Below are positions 1 to 6,159 of a DNA stretch of 9,541 nt, piece after piece (positions within the stretch are counted from its first letter, which is position 1; each line of letters starts with the position of its first letter). The DNA lies in the NCBI GenBank assembly GCA_002470605.1, contig DKND01000099.1, forward strand, positions 8,757 through 18,297. Direction: 5' to 3'. The notes under the pieces were generated by a model that saw only the letters and a list, made by a program, of their open reading frames with translations, was not told where the DNA came from and ran no database searches. This stretch comes from Opitutia bacterium UBA7397. GTDB lineage: Bacteria > Verrucomicrobiota > Verrucomicrobiia > Opitutales > UBA953. The position numbers and the translations under genes are program-made.

Positions 1-536
1 GGACTCGGCGACGGATCGCCACTCGGGTGATTGTGAGCCACGATGGCGGCTGATGCTGAATGCTTGAGCGCCTGACGATAGACCTCACGCGGATGCAAGA
101 GCGAGCTCGTGGCCGTACCCGAACTTATTTCCTGCAAAGCTAGTAGCCGGTTGCGGCGATTCAAACATAAGACCCAACATTTCTCGACCGACAGGCCGGC
201 CGACAATGGCTCTAGTCGGGCCCACACTTTTCCGGGCGCATCAAGCTTCTCTCCCGGATCATGCGCGCGTTCCCGGATGCGTCGGGCCAGTTCCATCGCG
301 GCGGCCAGCTCCGCGGCCTTCGCCGGCCCTAACCCATGCACCCTGCCGAAGTCGTGCGTATCCCAAGTCGCCAATGCCGCCAAGCTTCCGGCTTCCGTCA
401 AAAGTTTTGTCGCCACCACAGGACTCGGCGATCCTTTCGTCCCTGTGCCGATGAGCAACTCGATGAGTTCGGTATCCAAAAGAGCCCTCGGCCCCAAACG
501 GACCAAACGTTCACGCGGGCGATCATCAAGTGTCAT
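1..536 (-). CDS. radC: RadC-family JAB/MPN-domain protein (3' end beyond window)
   Basis: The minus-strand frame opens at ATG 536-534 and stays open for 178 codons to the window edge, so the C-terminus is missing. Residues about 1-90 form the RadC N-terminal region, which contains a helix-hairpin-helix-like segment (GLGPAKAAEL, 68-77). The JAB/MPN metalloprotease-like domain begins near residue 100 and includes HPREVYRQAL (148-157) and the metal-binding signature HNHPSGDPSPS (168-178), with H168 and H170 as expected ligands. The start is firm: an in-frame TGA lies upstream with no ATG in between, and GGAGG precedes the ATG by 11 nt, the clearest Shine-Dalgarno site in this window. RadC was named as a DNA-repair protein, but that role has been disputed and its biochemical activity is not settled. 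The gene follows can on the same strand after 60 bp and could share its transcript. Family identity is certain; the function is not. Confidence 0.95.
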   Translation of the reverse strand, partial: MTLDDRPRERLVRLGPRALLDTELIELLIGTGTKGSPSPVVATKLLTEAGSLAALATWDTHDFGRVHGLGPAKAAELAAAMELARRIRERAHDPGEKLDAPGKVWARLEPLSAGLSVEKCWVLCLNRRNRLLALQEISSGTATSSLLHPREVYRQALKHSASAAIVAHNHPSGDPSPS

Positions 537-596
537 TCCCTCGTCTACCTCCCTGCTGATGATTGCTCAACGCCGGGTCCGCCTTAGTCAAACCCC

Positions 597-1241
597 CTAA
601 GCGCGATACCGGGATAATACCTTCCCGTAAGCGGGCGTGAGTCCTTCCGGACGGTCCACGTTCAAGCCTAAGTCCTTTATCAAGCCGTCCTTTAGGCCAT
701 AGATCCATGAATGTACCTGCAAGGCCTGCCCGCGCGCCCAGGCGTCTTGGACGACGGTCGTCTGGCAGACGTTAAGCGCCTGCTCAATGACGTTGAGCTC
801 GCAAAGGGTATCGAGTTTTGCCGGACCCAAAACCGACTCGACGGCTAAGGCGTGCTTATGATGCACGTCGCGCACGTGCCGGAGCCAGTTGTCGATCAAC
901 CCTAGTTTACGATGTTCGAGCGAAGCCTGCACGCCGCCGCATCCATAATGTCCGCACACGATGACATGCTCCACCTTCAAGGCATCGACGGCATACTGTA
1001 AGACCGACAAGCAATTTAAGTCCGAATGGACGACGACGTTGGCGACATTGCGATGGACGAACAGCTCGCCTGGCAAAAGCCCGACGATCTCGTTGGCCGG
1101 AACCCGACTGTCCGAACAACCGATCCAGAGATAGCGGGGAAATTGCTGCCGGGAGAGGGTTTCGAAGAAGTCCGGCTTCGCTTGACTGACGGAAGCCGAC
1201 CAAGCCTTGTTCTGGATAAATAATTCCTGAATATCAGCCAT
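597..1241 (-). CDS. can: Beta-class carbonic anhydrase, type II (bicarbonate-sensitive)
   Basis: This is a cytoplasmic zinc enzyme interconverting CO2 and bicarbonate, 214 aa, close to E. coli Can in length and alignable from the first residues (MADIQELF against MKDIDTLI). The zinc site is complete in E. coli numbering: C42, H98 and C101, with the D44/R46 dyad in CSDSR. W39, R64 and Y181, which form the allosteric bicarbonate site of the Haemophilus and E. coli type II enzymes, are all present, so a pH- and bicarbonate-gated enzyme is predicted. I chose ATG 1241-1239 because the family starts there. The open frame reaches another ATG at 1358, but those 39 extra residues look unlike the family and would run across the divergent gene's start. 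Only a weak GGCGGG lies before the ATG. The gene points away from the sialidase-like gene and lies upstream of radC. Confidence 0.95.
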   Translation of the reverse strand: MADIQELFIQNKAWSASVSQAKPDFFETLSRQQFPRYLWIGCSDSRVPANEIVGLLPGELFVHRNVANVVVHSDLNCLSVLQYAVDALKVEHVIVCGHYGCGGVQASLEHRKLGLIDNWLRHVRDVHHKHALAVESVLGPAKLDTLCELNVIEQALNVCQTTVVQDAWARGQALQVHSWIYGLKDGLIKDLGLNVDRPEGLTPAYGKVLSRYRA

Positions 1242-1305
1242 GCCCGCCGATACTGGGATAAATCCTGACATTGCAAGCCGATACCACGGGCATATCCCTA
1301 GGGGC
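1242..1305. promoter_or_regulatory. Short divergent promoter region between can and the sialidase-like gene
   Basis: Only 64 bp separate the chosen starts of the two divergent genes. The hexamer TTGCAA at 1271-1276 is its own reverse complement, so it could act as a -35 element in both directions. On the plus strand TATCCC (1293-1298) lies 16 nt further on and 7 nt before ATG 1306. On the minus strand a weak TATCGG lies about 18 nt away, just before the can ATG. Both -10 matches are poor (about 3 of 6), so this is a suggestion from spacing, not a firm call. Confidence 0.3.
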
Positions 1306-2376
1306 ATGTCTCTTCGTTTCGGCGTCTGGTTTTTTCTGAATTCCGTCGCCTTGGTCATGGCAGAGAATACCCGAACTCCCCCGCCTTATCGCGAGACGGT
1401 CTTGAGCGATGACTATGGGCCAGAGTGCCACGCCTCTAACGTCATTAAGACTCCGGATGGCGCCTTGATGGCGGTCTGGTTTTCCGGAGCAAAAGAGGGC
1501 GCCGATGATGTCGTCATCCGCTTCACCCGCCGAGACCCCCAGACGCGCGAGTGGTCAGTTCCGATCACCGTCGCCGACCATCAGGGAATCCCATGTTGGA
1601 ATCCTGTGCTCGTTCCGGCCAAAGACGGCTCCGTGACCCTTTATTATAAGGCCTCGAAACTCATCCCAGAGTGGCAAGGTTTTTGGAAACGTTCGAGCGA
1701 TGGCGGCAAAACCTGGACCGTAGCCAAGAAATTACCCGCCACTTTCCTTGGGCCGATCCGCTGCCGGGCCCTTGCGCTACATGACGGTTCCCTTCTCTTC
1801 GGGAGCAGCGACGAATCCGCTGATAAGTCCTTGGGTAATCCTTGGCGGCCGCACTTCGAAATTCTTAGCCACCCCGGAGATCCCTCCGATGCCACTGCTT
1901 GGCAAAAAATCGTGCCGAATCCAGGCGAACCTCCCTTCAATGCTATCCAACCTTCCGTGGTTCTCCTTCCGGACGGTCAACTCCTTGCCTTGCTTCGTAC
2001 GCGCGAAAAAGTCGTCGCGCAATCGACCTCGCGCGATCTTGGCCGGAGTTGGACTCCCTTGAAGGCCACAAGTCTGCCCAACCCAAACTCTGGCCTCGAA
2101 GCGGTTGTGCTTTCCGACGGCCGGGTCGCCGCAATCCTCAACCATGGAACGAACCGGCTGACGCTCGATGCCGTCCTTCGCAACGAAGAGGGGCAATGGG
2201 GGCAACCCCTGTTGCTTGATCAATTGAAGCGCGGCGAAGGTGAAGTCAGTTACCCCAGCGCCTTGCTCGACCAGCAAGACGGCCACGAAGTCATGCATGT
2301 CGTCTATACGCGCAAACGGCGGGAAATCGTCCTGCGCACCTTCGACCTTCGTGATGCCGCTTGGACGGCTCGCTGA
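1306..2376 (+). CDS. Secreted BNR-repeat / sialidase-superfamily protein
   Basis: This predicted exported beta-propeller of the BNR_2/sialidase superfamily has 356 aa. From ATG 1306 the N-terminus reads as a signal peptide: MSLR, then a hydrophobic core FGVWFFLNSVALVMA with a V-M-A cleavage site at residues 17-19. Two Asp boxes (S-x-D-x-G-x-x-W) are visible: SSDGGKTW at 130-137 and SRDLGRSW at 242-249. Other family-like segments are GPIRCRAL, the IQP segment after NPGEPPFNA, LPNPNSGLE, and SYPSALL near the C-terminus. Members are often annotated exo-alpha-sialidase, but many lack proven sialidase activity. I cannot confirm the arginine triad or the Tyr/Glu catalytic pair by eye, so the substrate is open. 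The frame also opens at ATG 1240, overlapping the can start codon, and at ATG 1357; 1306 is preferred because it alone gives a clean signal peptide. No polysaccharide-utilisation genes sit beside it. Confidence 0.8.
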   Translation: MSLRFGVWFFLNSVALVMAENTRTPPPYRETVLSDDYGPECHASNVIKTPDGALMAVWFSGAKEGADDVVIRFTRRDPQTREWSVPITVADHQGIPCWNPVLVPAKDGSVTLYYKASKLIPEWQGFWKRSSDGGKTWTVAKKLPATFLGPIRCRALALHDGSLLFGSSDESADKSLGNPWRPHFEILSHPGDPSDATAWQKIVPNPGEPPFNAIQPSVVLLPDGQLLALLRTREKVVAQSTSRDLGRSWTPLKATSLPNPNSGLEAVVLSDGRVAAILNHGTNRLTLDAVLRNEEGQWGQPLLLDQLKRGEGEVSYPSALLDQQDGHEVMHVVYTRKRREIVLRTFDLRDAAWTAR

Positions 2377-2612
2377 GTTCACCGCAGGCTTGCCGGCCCG
2401 CCTGAGGCGCCTGTTCATGGTGCCAGCTAATCGCATGGGCTAGGTCGGTGGTCTCTCGGGCACCCAACTTAAGGATGTTCAGGAATATATCACCTGGGTC
2501 ACTTCCGTGCCATTTATGCGGATTTTCAGGGGTAAGAAATAGCGCTGGGACACCTTTAGGGCCTTTTCTGCATCCTGGGCGCGGTCTTCTTCATTCTGCG
2601 ACCTGACAAGTC
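2377..2612. other. 236-bp intergenic stretch with no convincing gene
   Basis: The stretch lies between the sialidase-like gene and the first small-protein promoter. Just after the sialidase stop is a small GC hairpin (CGCC-TGA-GGCG, 2399-2409) with no T-run, so I do not call a terminator. A minus-strand frame ending at the stop codon at 2479 has a protein-like tail (ending RINGTEVTQVIYS), but no ATG, GTG or TTG opens it before it runs into the antisense of the next gene. A short plus-strand frame ending in FMRIFRGKK near 2550 likewise has no plausible start. I see no tRNA or repeat here; a decayed gene fragment is possible. Confidence 0.4.
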
Positions 2613-2643
2613 TTGAAACTATGGCCCTTTTGGGGTGTATTAT
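2613..2643 (+). promoter_or_regulatory. Sigma-70-type promoter of the first small-protein gene
   Basis: TTGAAA (2613-2618) and TATTAT (2638-2643) are separated by 19 nt. A TG pair directly precedes the -10 box within GGTGTATTAT. The -10 box ends 7 nt before ATG 2651, so initiation at the usual distance would fall at or next to the A of the start codon and give a leaderless or nearly leaderless mRNA. The same layout and the same ten-base core recur at 3238-3268, which raises confidence that both are real. Confidence 0.65.
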
Positions 2644-2650
2644 ACGCAAG

Positions 2651-3169
2651 ATGAATATCCTACTCCTCGCCGCACTCCTCGCCGCCAGTACGTCCAACCC
2701 TAAGACCAACAAGGGAACGGTGACCCCAGATGGCTCTACCCCAACGGCTTCCTCGGATAAGAAAAGCAAGAAAGCCGATGCACCGGCACCTGCCGCCGAT
2801 CCGGTCTCTCTCGTGCCAGCCGGCGCGGTTGATGCTGCGACCCAGATCGCCAACGCCGCCGCCAAGGCTGCGATGGATGAAATCGCCAAACTCAACGCGA
2901 TCGGCTCCGACGGTGCGGCTCCTGCTGGACCTGCCGTCGTAGACGGTAAGACGCTCGAAGCCGCCGCGACCGGCACCGCCGCCGTGACCAAAGAATTAAA
3001 AGGTTCGAAGAAAAAAGCCCCTGCCACCGAAGACGGCGACAGCACGCCTCCTCCGCCCAAGGCGGAAAAGAAGACCAAAGCTTCCGCCGCCGCCGCGACC
3101 CAAGGCGATACCACGGCCGCCGAAGTCAAAGTCAGCAAGAAGGCTGCCGCCGAGCCTGCCAAAGAATAA
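2651..3169 (+). CDS. Lys/Ala-rich low-complexity protein with hydrophobic N-terminus
   Basis: I do not recognise a family. The 172-aa product starts MNILLLAALLAAST, a short signal-like hydrophobic segment with no cysteine for lipidation. The rest is mostly Ala, Lys, Pro, Thr and Asp. Lys clusters recur (DKKSKKAD, GSKKKAP, AEKKTKA, VSKKAA) and alternate with Ala/Pro-rich or acidic stretches. One predicted helical block (AATQIANAAAKAAMDEIAKL, about residues 62-81) is the only part resembling folded structure. Such Lys/Ala/Pro composition is seen in histone-H1-like tails and in disordered periplasmic or surface proteins; the N-terminus favours export. An alternative ATG at 2621 would add MALLGCIIRK, giving the signal positive charge, but it lies inside the promoter spacer. 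The gene has its own promoter and terminator, so it is a monocistron. A 238-codon antisense frame is judged a shadow. Confidence 0.65.
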   Translation: MNILLLAALLAASTSNPKTNKGTVTPDGSTPTASSDKKSKKADAPAPAADPVSLVPAGAVDAATQIANAAAKAAMDEIAKLNAIGSDGAAPAGPAVVDGKTLEAAATGTAAVTKELKGSKKKAPATEDGDSTPPPPKAEKKTKASAAAATQGDTTAAEVKVSKKAAAEPAKE

Positions 3170-3193
3170 GTTCGGGGCCTTGGCCTTCTTCCC

Positions 3194-3218
3194 AAACCCC
3201 GGTACGCCGGGGTTTTTT
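3194..3218 (+). terminator. Intrinsic terminator after the first small-protein gene
   Basis: A perfect 9-bp stem (AAACCCCGG, 3194-3202, with CCGGGGTTT, 3207-3215) closes a TACG tetraloop and runs into a T-run (3213-3218) followed by ATTT. It lies 25 bp after the TAA of the 172-aa gene and before the next promoter, separating the two small genes into independent transcripts. Confidence 0.9.
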
Positions 3219-3237
3219 ATTTACGAAATCGGCCGGC

Positions 3238-3268
3238 CTGAAACCTTCGCCCGGGATTGGTGTATTAT
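3238..3268 (+). promoter_or_regulatory. Promoter of the second small-protein gene
   Basis: CTGAAA (3238-3243), a 19-nt spacer and TATTAT (3263-3268) reproduce the layout found at 2613-2643, including the core GGTGTATTAT (3259-3268). The ATG at 3279 is 10 nt after the -10 box, so the 5' leader would be about 3-5 nt. A second AT-rich stretch, GATATAAC, follows the box and could act as an alternative -10. Confidence 0.6.
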
Positions 3269-3278
3269 TGATATAACC

Positions 3279-3503
3279 ATGCGTTCCCTCCTCGCCCTCA
3301 GCTTGCTCGCCCATCTGGCCTACGCCGCCGAGACCAGCCCAGCTCCGGTCAAACCAACCGAGACCACCCCGGCCGTCACCGGCCCGGTGATTGATCCGAA
3401 TAATCCCGCCCCGACGGTCGACCCGACGAAAGTGGTCACGCCACCTGCGACCCCAGCGTCCACCCCGGAACCCGAAAAGAAGAAGAAAAAGAAGAAGTCC
3501 TGA
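3279..3503 (+). CDS. Small exported Pro/Thr-rich protein with poly-lysine C-terminus
   Basis: The product has 74 aa and no family that I recognise. MRSLLALSLLAHLAYA is a textbook signal peptide: one Arg, a Leu-rich core and A-Y-A before AETS, with predicted cleavage after residue 16. The mature part, about 58 aa, is Pro/Thr/Val-rich and probably disordered (segments such as PVKPTETTPAVTGP and TPPATPASTPEPE). It ends in seven lysines and a serine. The open frame extends upstream to ATG 3180, but that would translate the terminator and promoter, so ATG 3279 is chosen. It resembles the preceding gene in layout (short signal, low complexity, lysine clusters, same promoter core, own terminator), which suggests a shared role or origin. 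The basic tail could bind anionic cell-wall polymers, lipopolysaccharide or nucleic acid; this is inference only. Confidence 0.65.
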   Translation: MRSLLALSLLAHLAYAAETSPAPVKPTETTPAVTGPVIDPNNPAPTVDPTKVVTPPATPASTPEPEKKKKKKKS

Positions 3504-3520
3504 TCTCTCCGAAGTTCGTC

Positions 3521-3564
3521 AAATAAAAGAGCCCGTCTGATAAATAGGACGGGCTCTTTTATTT
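3521..3564. terminator. Bidirectional intrinsic terminator between convergent genes
   Basis: A perfect 17-bp inverted repeat (3521-3537 with 3548-3564) flanks a 10-nt loop. The GC-rich inner arms (GAGCCCGTC/GACGGGCTC) are bordered by AAATAAAA on one side and TTTTATTT on the other, so a U-rich tail follows the stem on either strand. It stops the 74-aa gene on the plus strand and, 17 bp past its stop codon, ftsK on the minus strand. Confidence 0.93.
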
Positions 3565-3580
3565 TCAGTCAAACCGAGGG

Positions 3581-6157
3581 TCAGTCTTGGCGGATGATTT
3601 CGCGCGGGTTCGAGCCATTCGCCGGCCCAACATACCCACGCTCTTCCAGGACATCCATCATGCGCGCCGCCCGGTTATAACCAAGATTGAGCCGGCGTTG
3701 GAGCATCGATACCGAAGCACGTTGTGATTCCTTGATGACATTCCAGCACTGGGCGACCAGCGGATCTTCCCCGTCTTCGCCGTCCATCCCGGCACCCCCG
3801 CCCTCTTCCGAAGCATTCGCGATCGCATCGACGACCTCTTGGGCGAATTCCGGATTACCGTTCTTGCTCCGGATAAATTCCACGATGTCGGCCACTTCTT
3901 GCTCGCCCACGAAAGCTCCCTGCACGCGTTGCAGCGTCGCCGTACCAGGCGGGATGAATAACATATCGCCGCGTCCGACCAAGGTCTCGGCTCCGCGACT
4001 ATCCAGGATGGTACGGGAGTCCACTAAGGCGGAAACCTTGAAAGCAATACGGGTCGGCAGGTTTGCCTTGATCAAGCCCGTGATCACATCGGTCGACGGG
4101 CGCTGGGTCGCGACGACCAGGTGGATGCCGGCCGCACGGGCCAACTGAGCGAGGCGCGCGATCGAGGTTTCGATATCTTGGGCCGCCACCATCATCAGGT
4201 CGGCCATCTCGTCGATGATGCAGACGATATAAGGTAGTTTCTCCTTTGGAATCTTCACCCCGTCATCGAGCACGCTCTCTGCCGCCTCGCGAGCGGCCGC
4301 CTGTTCATCCGGACTGAGCGGCAACTCTTCTTGCTTTGGAGCCCCGGCATCTTTCGCGAGCTTGGCATTAAAGCCCGTGATGTTCTTCACGCCGCACTTC
4401 GCGAAAATCTTATAGCGCCTCATCATTTCCGCGATGAGCCACTTCAAGGCCGCCGGTACGCGCTTGGGATCTGTCTCCACCGGAATCAATAAATGGGGCA
4501 GGTTACTGTAGACCTGCAATTCCACGACCTTCGGGTCGACCATGATGAAGCGGAGGTCTTCCGGCGTCATCCGGTAAAGCAACGAGACGATGAAGGCGTT
4601 GATGCAAACCGACTTTCCTTGGCCCGTGGAGCCAGCGATCAGGCAGTGCGGCATCTTCGCCAGATCCTGGATGACAGGTTTGTTCGTGACGCTGTCGACG
4701 CCCAGCACGACCGGGATTTCCATCTTCGATTCGGCCCACGCCTTGGATTCGATGATCTCGCGCAGAAGCACGTCCTTACGCACTTTATTCGGAATCTCAA
4801 TACCCACCGTGCCACGACCCGGAACCGGAGCGAGGATACGCACCGACTCCGCCTGCAGGTTCATGGCGATATTATTGGACAGGTTGGCGATTTTCTCGAC
4901 GCGCACGCCCGGGGCAGGCTTGACTTCATAACGCGTGATCGAAGGGCCCTGCTGAATGCCGACATCGATACCATTTTCGGGGTCGACCGGAATCACACTG
5001 ACTTTGAATTGGGACAAGGTCTCGATCAATTCGGCGGCGCGCTTACGGAAATCTTCCGCCGGGGCTTGGCTGGTCGCTACCGGCTCGGTCAGGAATTTGA
5101 TATCAGGAAAGACGTAATCTCCCTTCCGCTTCAACGTCTGGGATGCTTTGGCTTTTTCGATTTCGTCGGGCTTGATGACAATCACCTTCTTACCGGATGG
5201 CGGCGGGGTCGTCTTTTGTTTAATCGGGTCTTTTAGATCGGGCTCGTCCTTGACCTTAGGCGTTATCGTCACCGTCTCGGCCTTGACCGTCTTCTGCGCC
5301 TCGACCGCTTCTTCCTCGGGCTCATCTTTCTTCACCTCAGCTACCGGCTCCGCCTTCTTAACCTTCTCGGGCTTGGTCATCTCGACGGGCGGCACCGCCA
5401 GCGGGGCGATTTCAAAGCCGCGGATTTCTTCCTGCTTCCGACGCACGGTGGCAAGAGCTTCGGCTTTCCGACGGTTTTCTTCGGCGGCTTTTTGGGCGGC
5501 GGCTTTGCGATCCGAATTCCATGCGCCCAAACCATCGCGCATTTCTGCAATCCAAGAGGCGAGCGTAGCCTTAGGATCGTCCGCCAAAGAACCTAATAAG
5601 CAAAATCCATACGGAAAGACGAGGATCCAAGTCCCGATGGGGCCTAAAACCGGCAGGCAGATGCTGCCGTAGATAAAACTGCCCAGCAGGCCACCCGAGC
5701 CCTTCGGATCAAAGGCACCGGCATTCACGATATGGCCTGACTCCGGATCAAGCCAAAGCGCCAAGATGGGCGCGCCGAAAAGGATGCAGGCCGACATCAA
5801 GGCCACCTTCGTTGGCCATAACGTGTGGGCGCGTTGGTTCAAGGCCAGCCAGGCTGCGATTAGCAGGAAAGCCGGAATCAAAAAAGCCGAATAGCCGAAG
5901 ATACTAAATAAGAGAACCGCGATACTGGCGCCAAAGGAACCGCAAGGATTACTCTCGAGGCTATCTGAAGTGGCGCCGGGGAGATTAAGTTTGGTCTCCA
6001 GCATCTCGCGCATCCAAAAACTGTCTTTGTTGGTATGGAATGCCATCGCGATCAGCAAGAAGGCGCCGATGACGCCAAGGGTGACGGCGAGCAACGGGCG
6101 ACTCTCGCTCGCGGGTCGTGCTAAGGTGGCGGAACGTTTACGGGCTGGAGCGGGCAT
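3581..6157 (-). CDS. ftsK: DNA translocase FtsK
   Basis: FtsK is the septal DNA pump that clears and sorts chromosome termini at division. This 858-aa protein has all parts. Hydrophobic segments lie at about 22-40, 77-106, 117-136 and 157-190 (the membrane anchor). A charged Lys/Glu/Pro linker spans about 210-345. The alpha/beta motor holds Walker A GSTGQGKS (509-516) and Walker B IVCIIDE (644-650). An acidic Gly-rich spacer (784-799) leads to a gamma winged-helix domain (about 800-858), which in characterised FtsK reads polar KOPS sequences and contacts XerD. Walker A has Gln513 where Ser or another small residue is common. A stretch of about 40 residues (598-638, Ala/Glu/Asp-rich) sits between Walker A and B and looks longer than usual. 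The start lies 2 nt after the stop of the upstream HAD gene, with no clear Shine-Dalgarno site, pointing to translational coupling. Confidence 0.97.
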   Translation of the reverse strand: MPAPARKRSATLARPASESRPLLAVTLGVIGAFLLIAMAFHTNKDSFWMREMLETKLNLPGATSDSLESNPCGSFGASIAVLLFSIFGYSAFLIPAFLLIAAWLALNQRAHTLWPTKVALMSACILFGAPILALWLDPESGHIVNAGAFDPKGSGGLLGSFIYGSICLPVLGPIGTWILVFPYGFCLLGSLADDPKATLASWIAEMRDGLGAWNSDRKAAAQKAAEENRRKAEALATVRRKQEEIRGFEIAPLAVPPVEMTKPEKVKKAEPVAEVKKDEPEEEAVEAQKTVKAETVTITPKVKDEPDLKDPIKQKTTPPPSGKKVIVIKPDEIEKAKASQTLKRKGDYVFPDIKFLTEPVATSQAPAEDFRKRAAELIETLSQFKVSVIPVDPENGIDVGIQQGPSITRYEVKPAPGVRVEKIANLSNNIAMNLQAESVRILAPVPGRGTVGIEIPNKVRKDVLLREIIESKAWAESKMEIPVVLGVDSVTNKPVIQDLAKMPHCLIAGSTGQGKSVCINAFIVSLLYRMTPEDLRFIMVDPKVVELQVYSNLPHLLIPVETDPKRVPAALKWLIAEMMRRYKIFAKCGVKNITGFNAKLAKDAGAPKQEELPLSPDEQAAAREAAESVLDDGVKIPKEKLPYIVCIIDEMADLMMVAAQDIETSIARLAQLARAAGIHLVVATQRPSTDVITGLIKANLPTRIAFKVSALVDSRTILDSRGAETLVGRGDMLFIPPGTATLQRVQGAFVGEQEVADIVEFIRSKNGNPEFAQEVVDAIANASEEGGGAGMDGEDGEDPLVAQCWNVIKESQRASVSMLQRRLNLGYNRAARMMDVLEERGYVGPANGSNPREIIRQD

Positions 6158-6159
6158 GA

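Noticed and set aside
109..600. 163-codon plus-strand frame at the left edge
   Set aside because: It lies antisense to radC, whose minus-strand frame carries the unmistakable HNHPSGDPSPS signature; the plus frame is Ser/Arg-rich with no motif.
1242..1358. N-terminal extension of the carbonic anhydrase to ATG 1358
   Set aside because: Homologues begin at MADIQELF; the extra 39 residues are unlike the family and would overlap the divergent signal-peptide region.
2399..2409. Small hairpin after the sialidase-like gene as a terminator
   Set aside because: The stem is only 4 bp with a 3-nt loop and no T-run.
1777..2436. 219-codon minus-strand frame opposite the sialidase-like gene
   Set aside because: The plus strand shows two Asp boxes and family-like segments; the minus frame shows nothing recognisable.
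2479..3195. 238-codon minus-strand frame opposite the 172-aa gene
   Set aside because: It needs a TTG start, has no promoter or Shine-Dalgarno site, and reads as the hydrophobic mirror of a Lys/Ala-rich protein. The plus strand has a promoter, a signal-like N-terminus and a terminator.
3180..3278. Upstream extension of the 74-aa gene to ATG 3180
   Set aside because: It would translate the terminator and the promoter; the signal peptide begins cleanly at ATG 3279.
4493..5236. 247-codon plus-strand frame inside ftsK
   Set aside because: It is antisense to the conserved FtsK motor and linker; the product is His/Asp/Arg-rich without recognisable domains.
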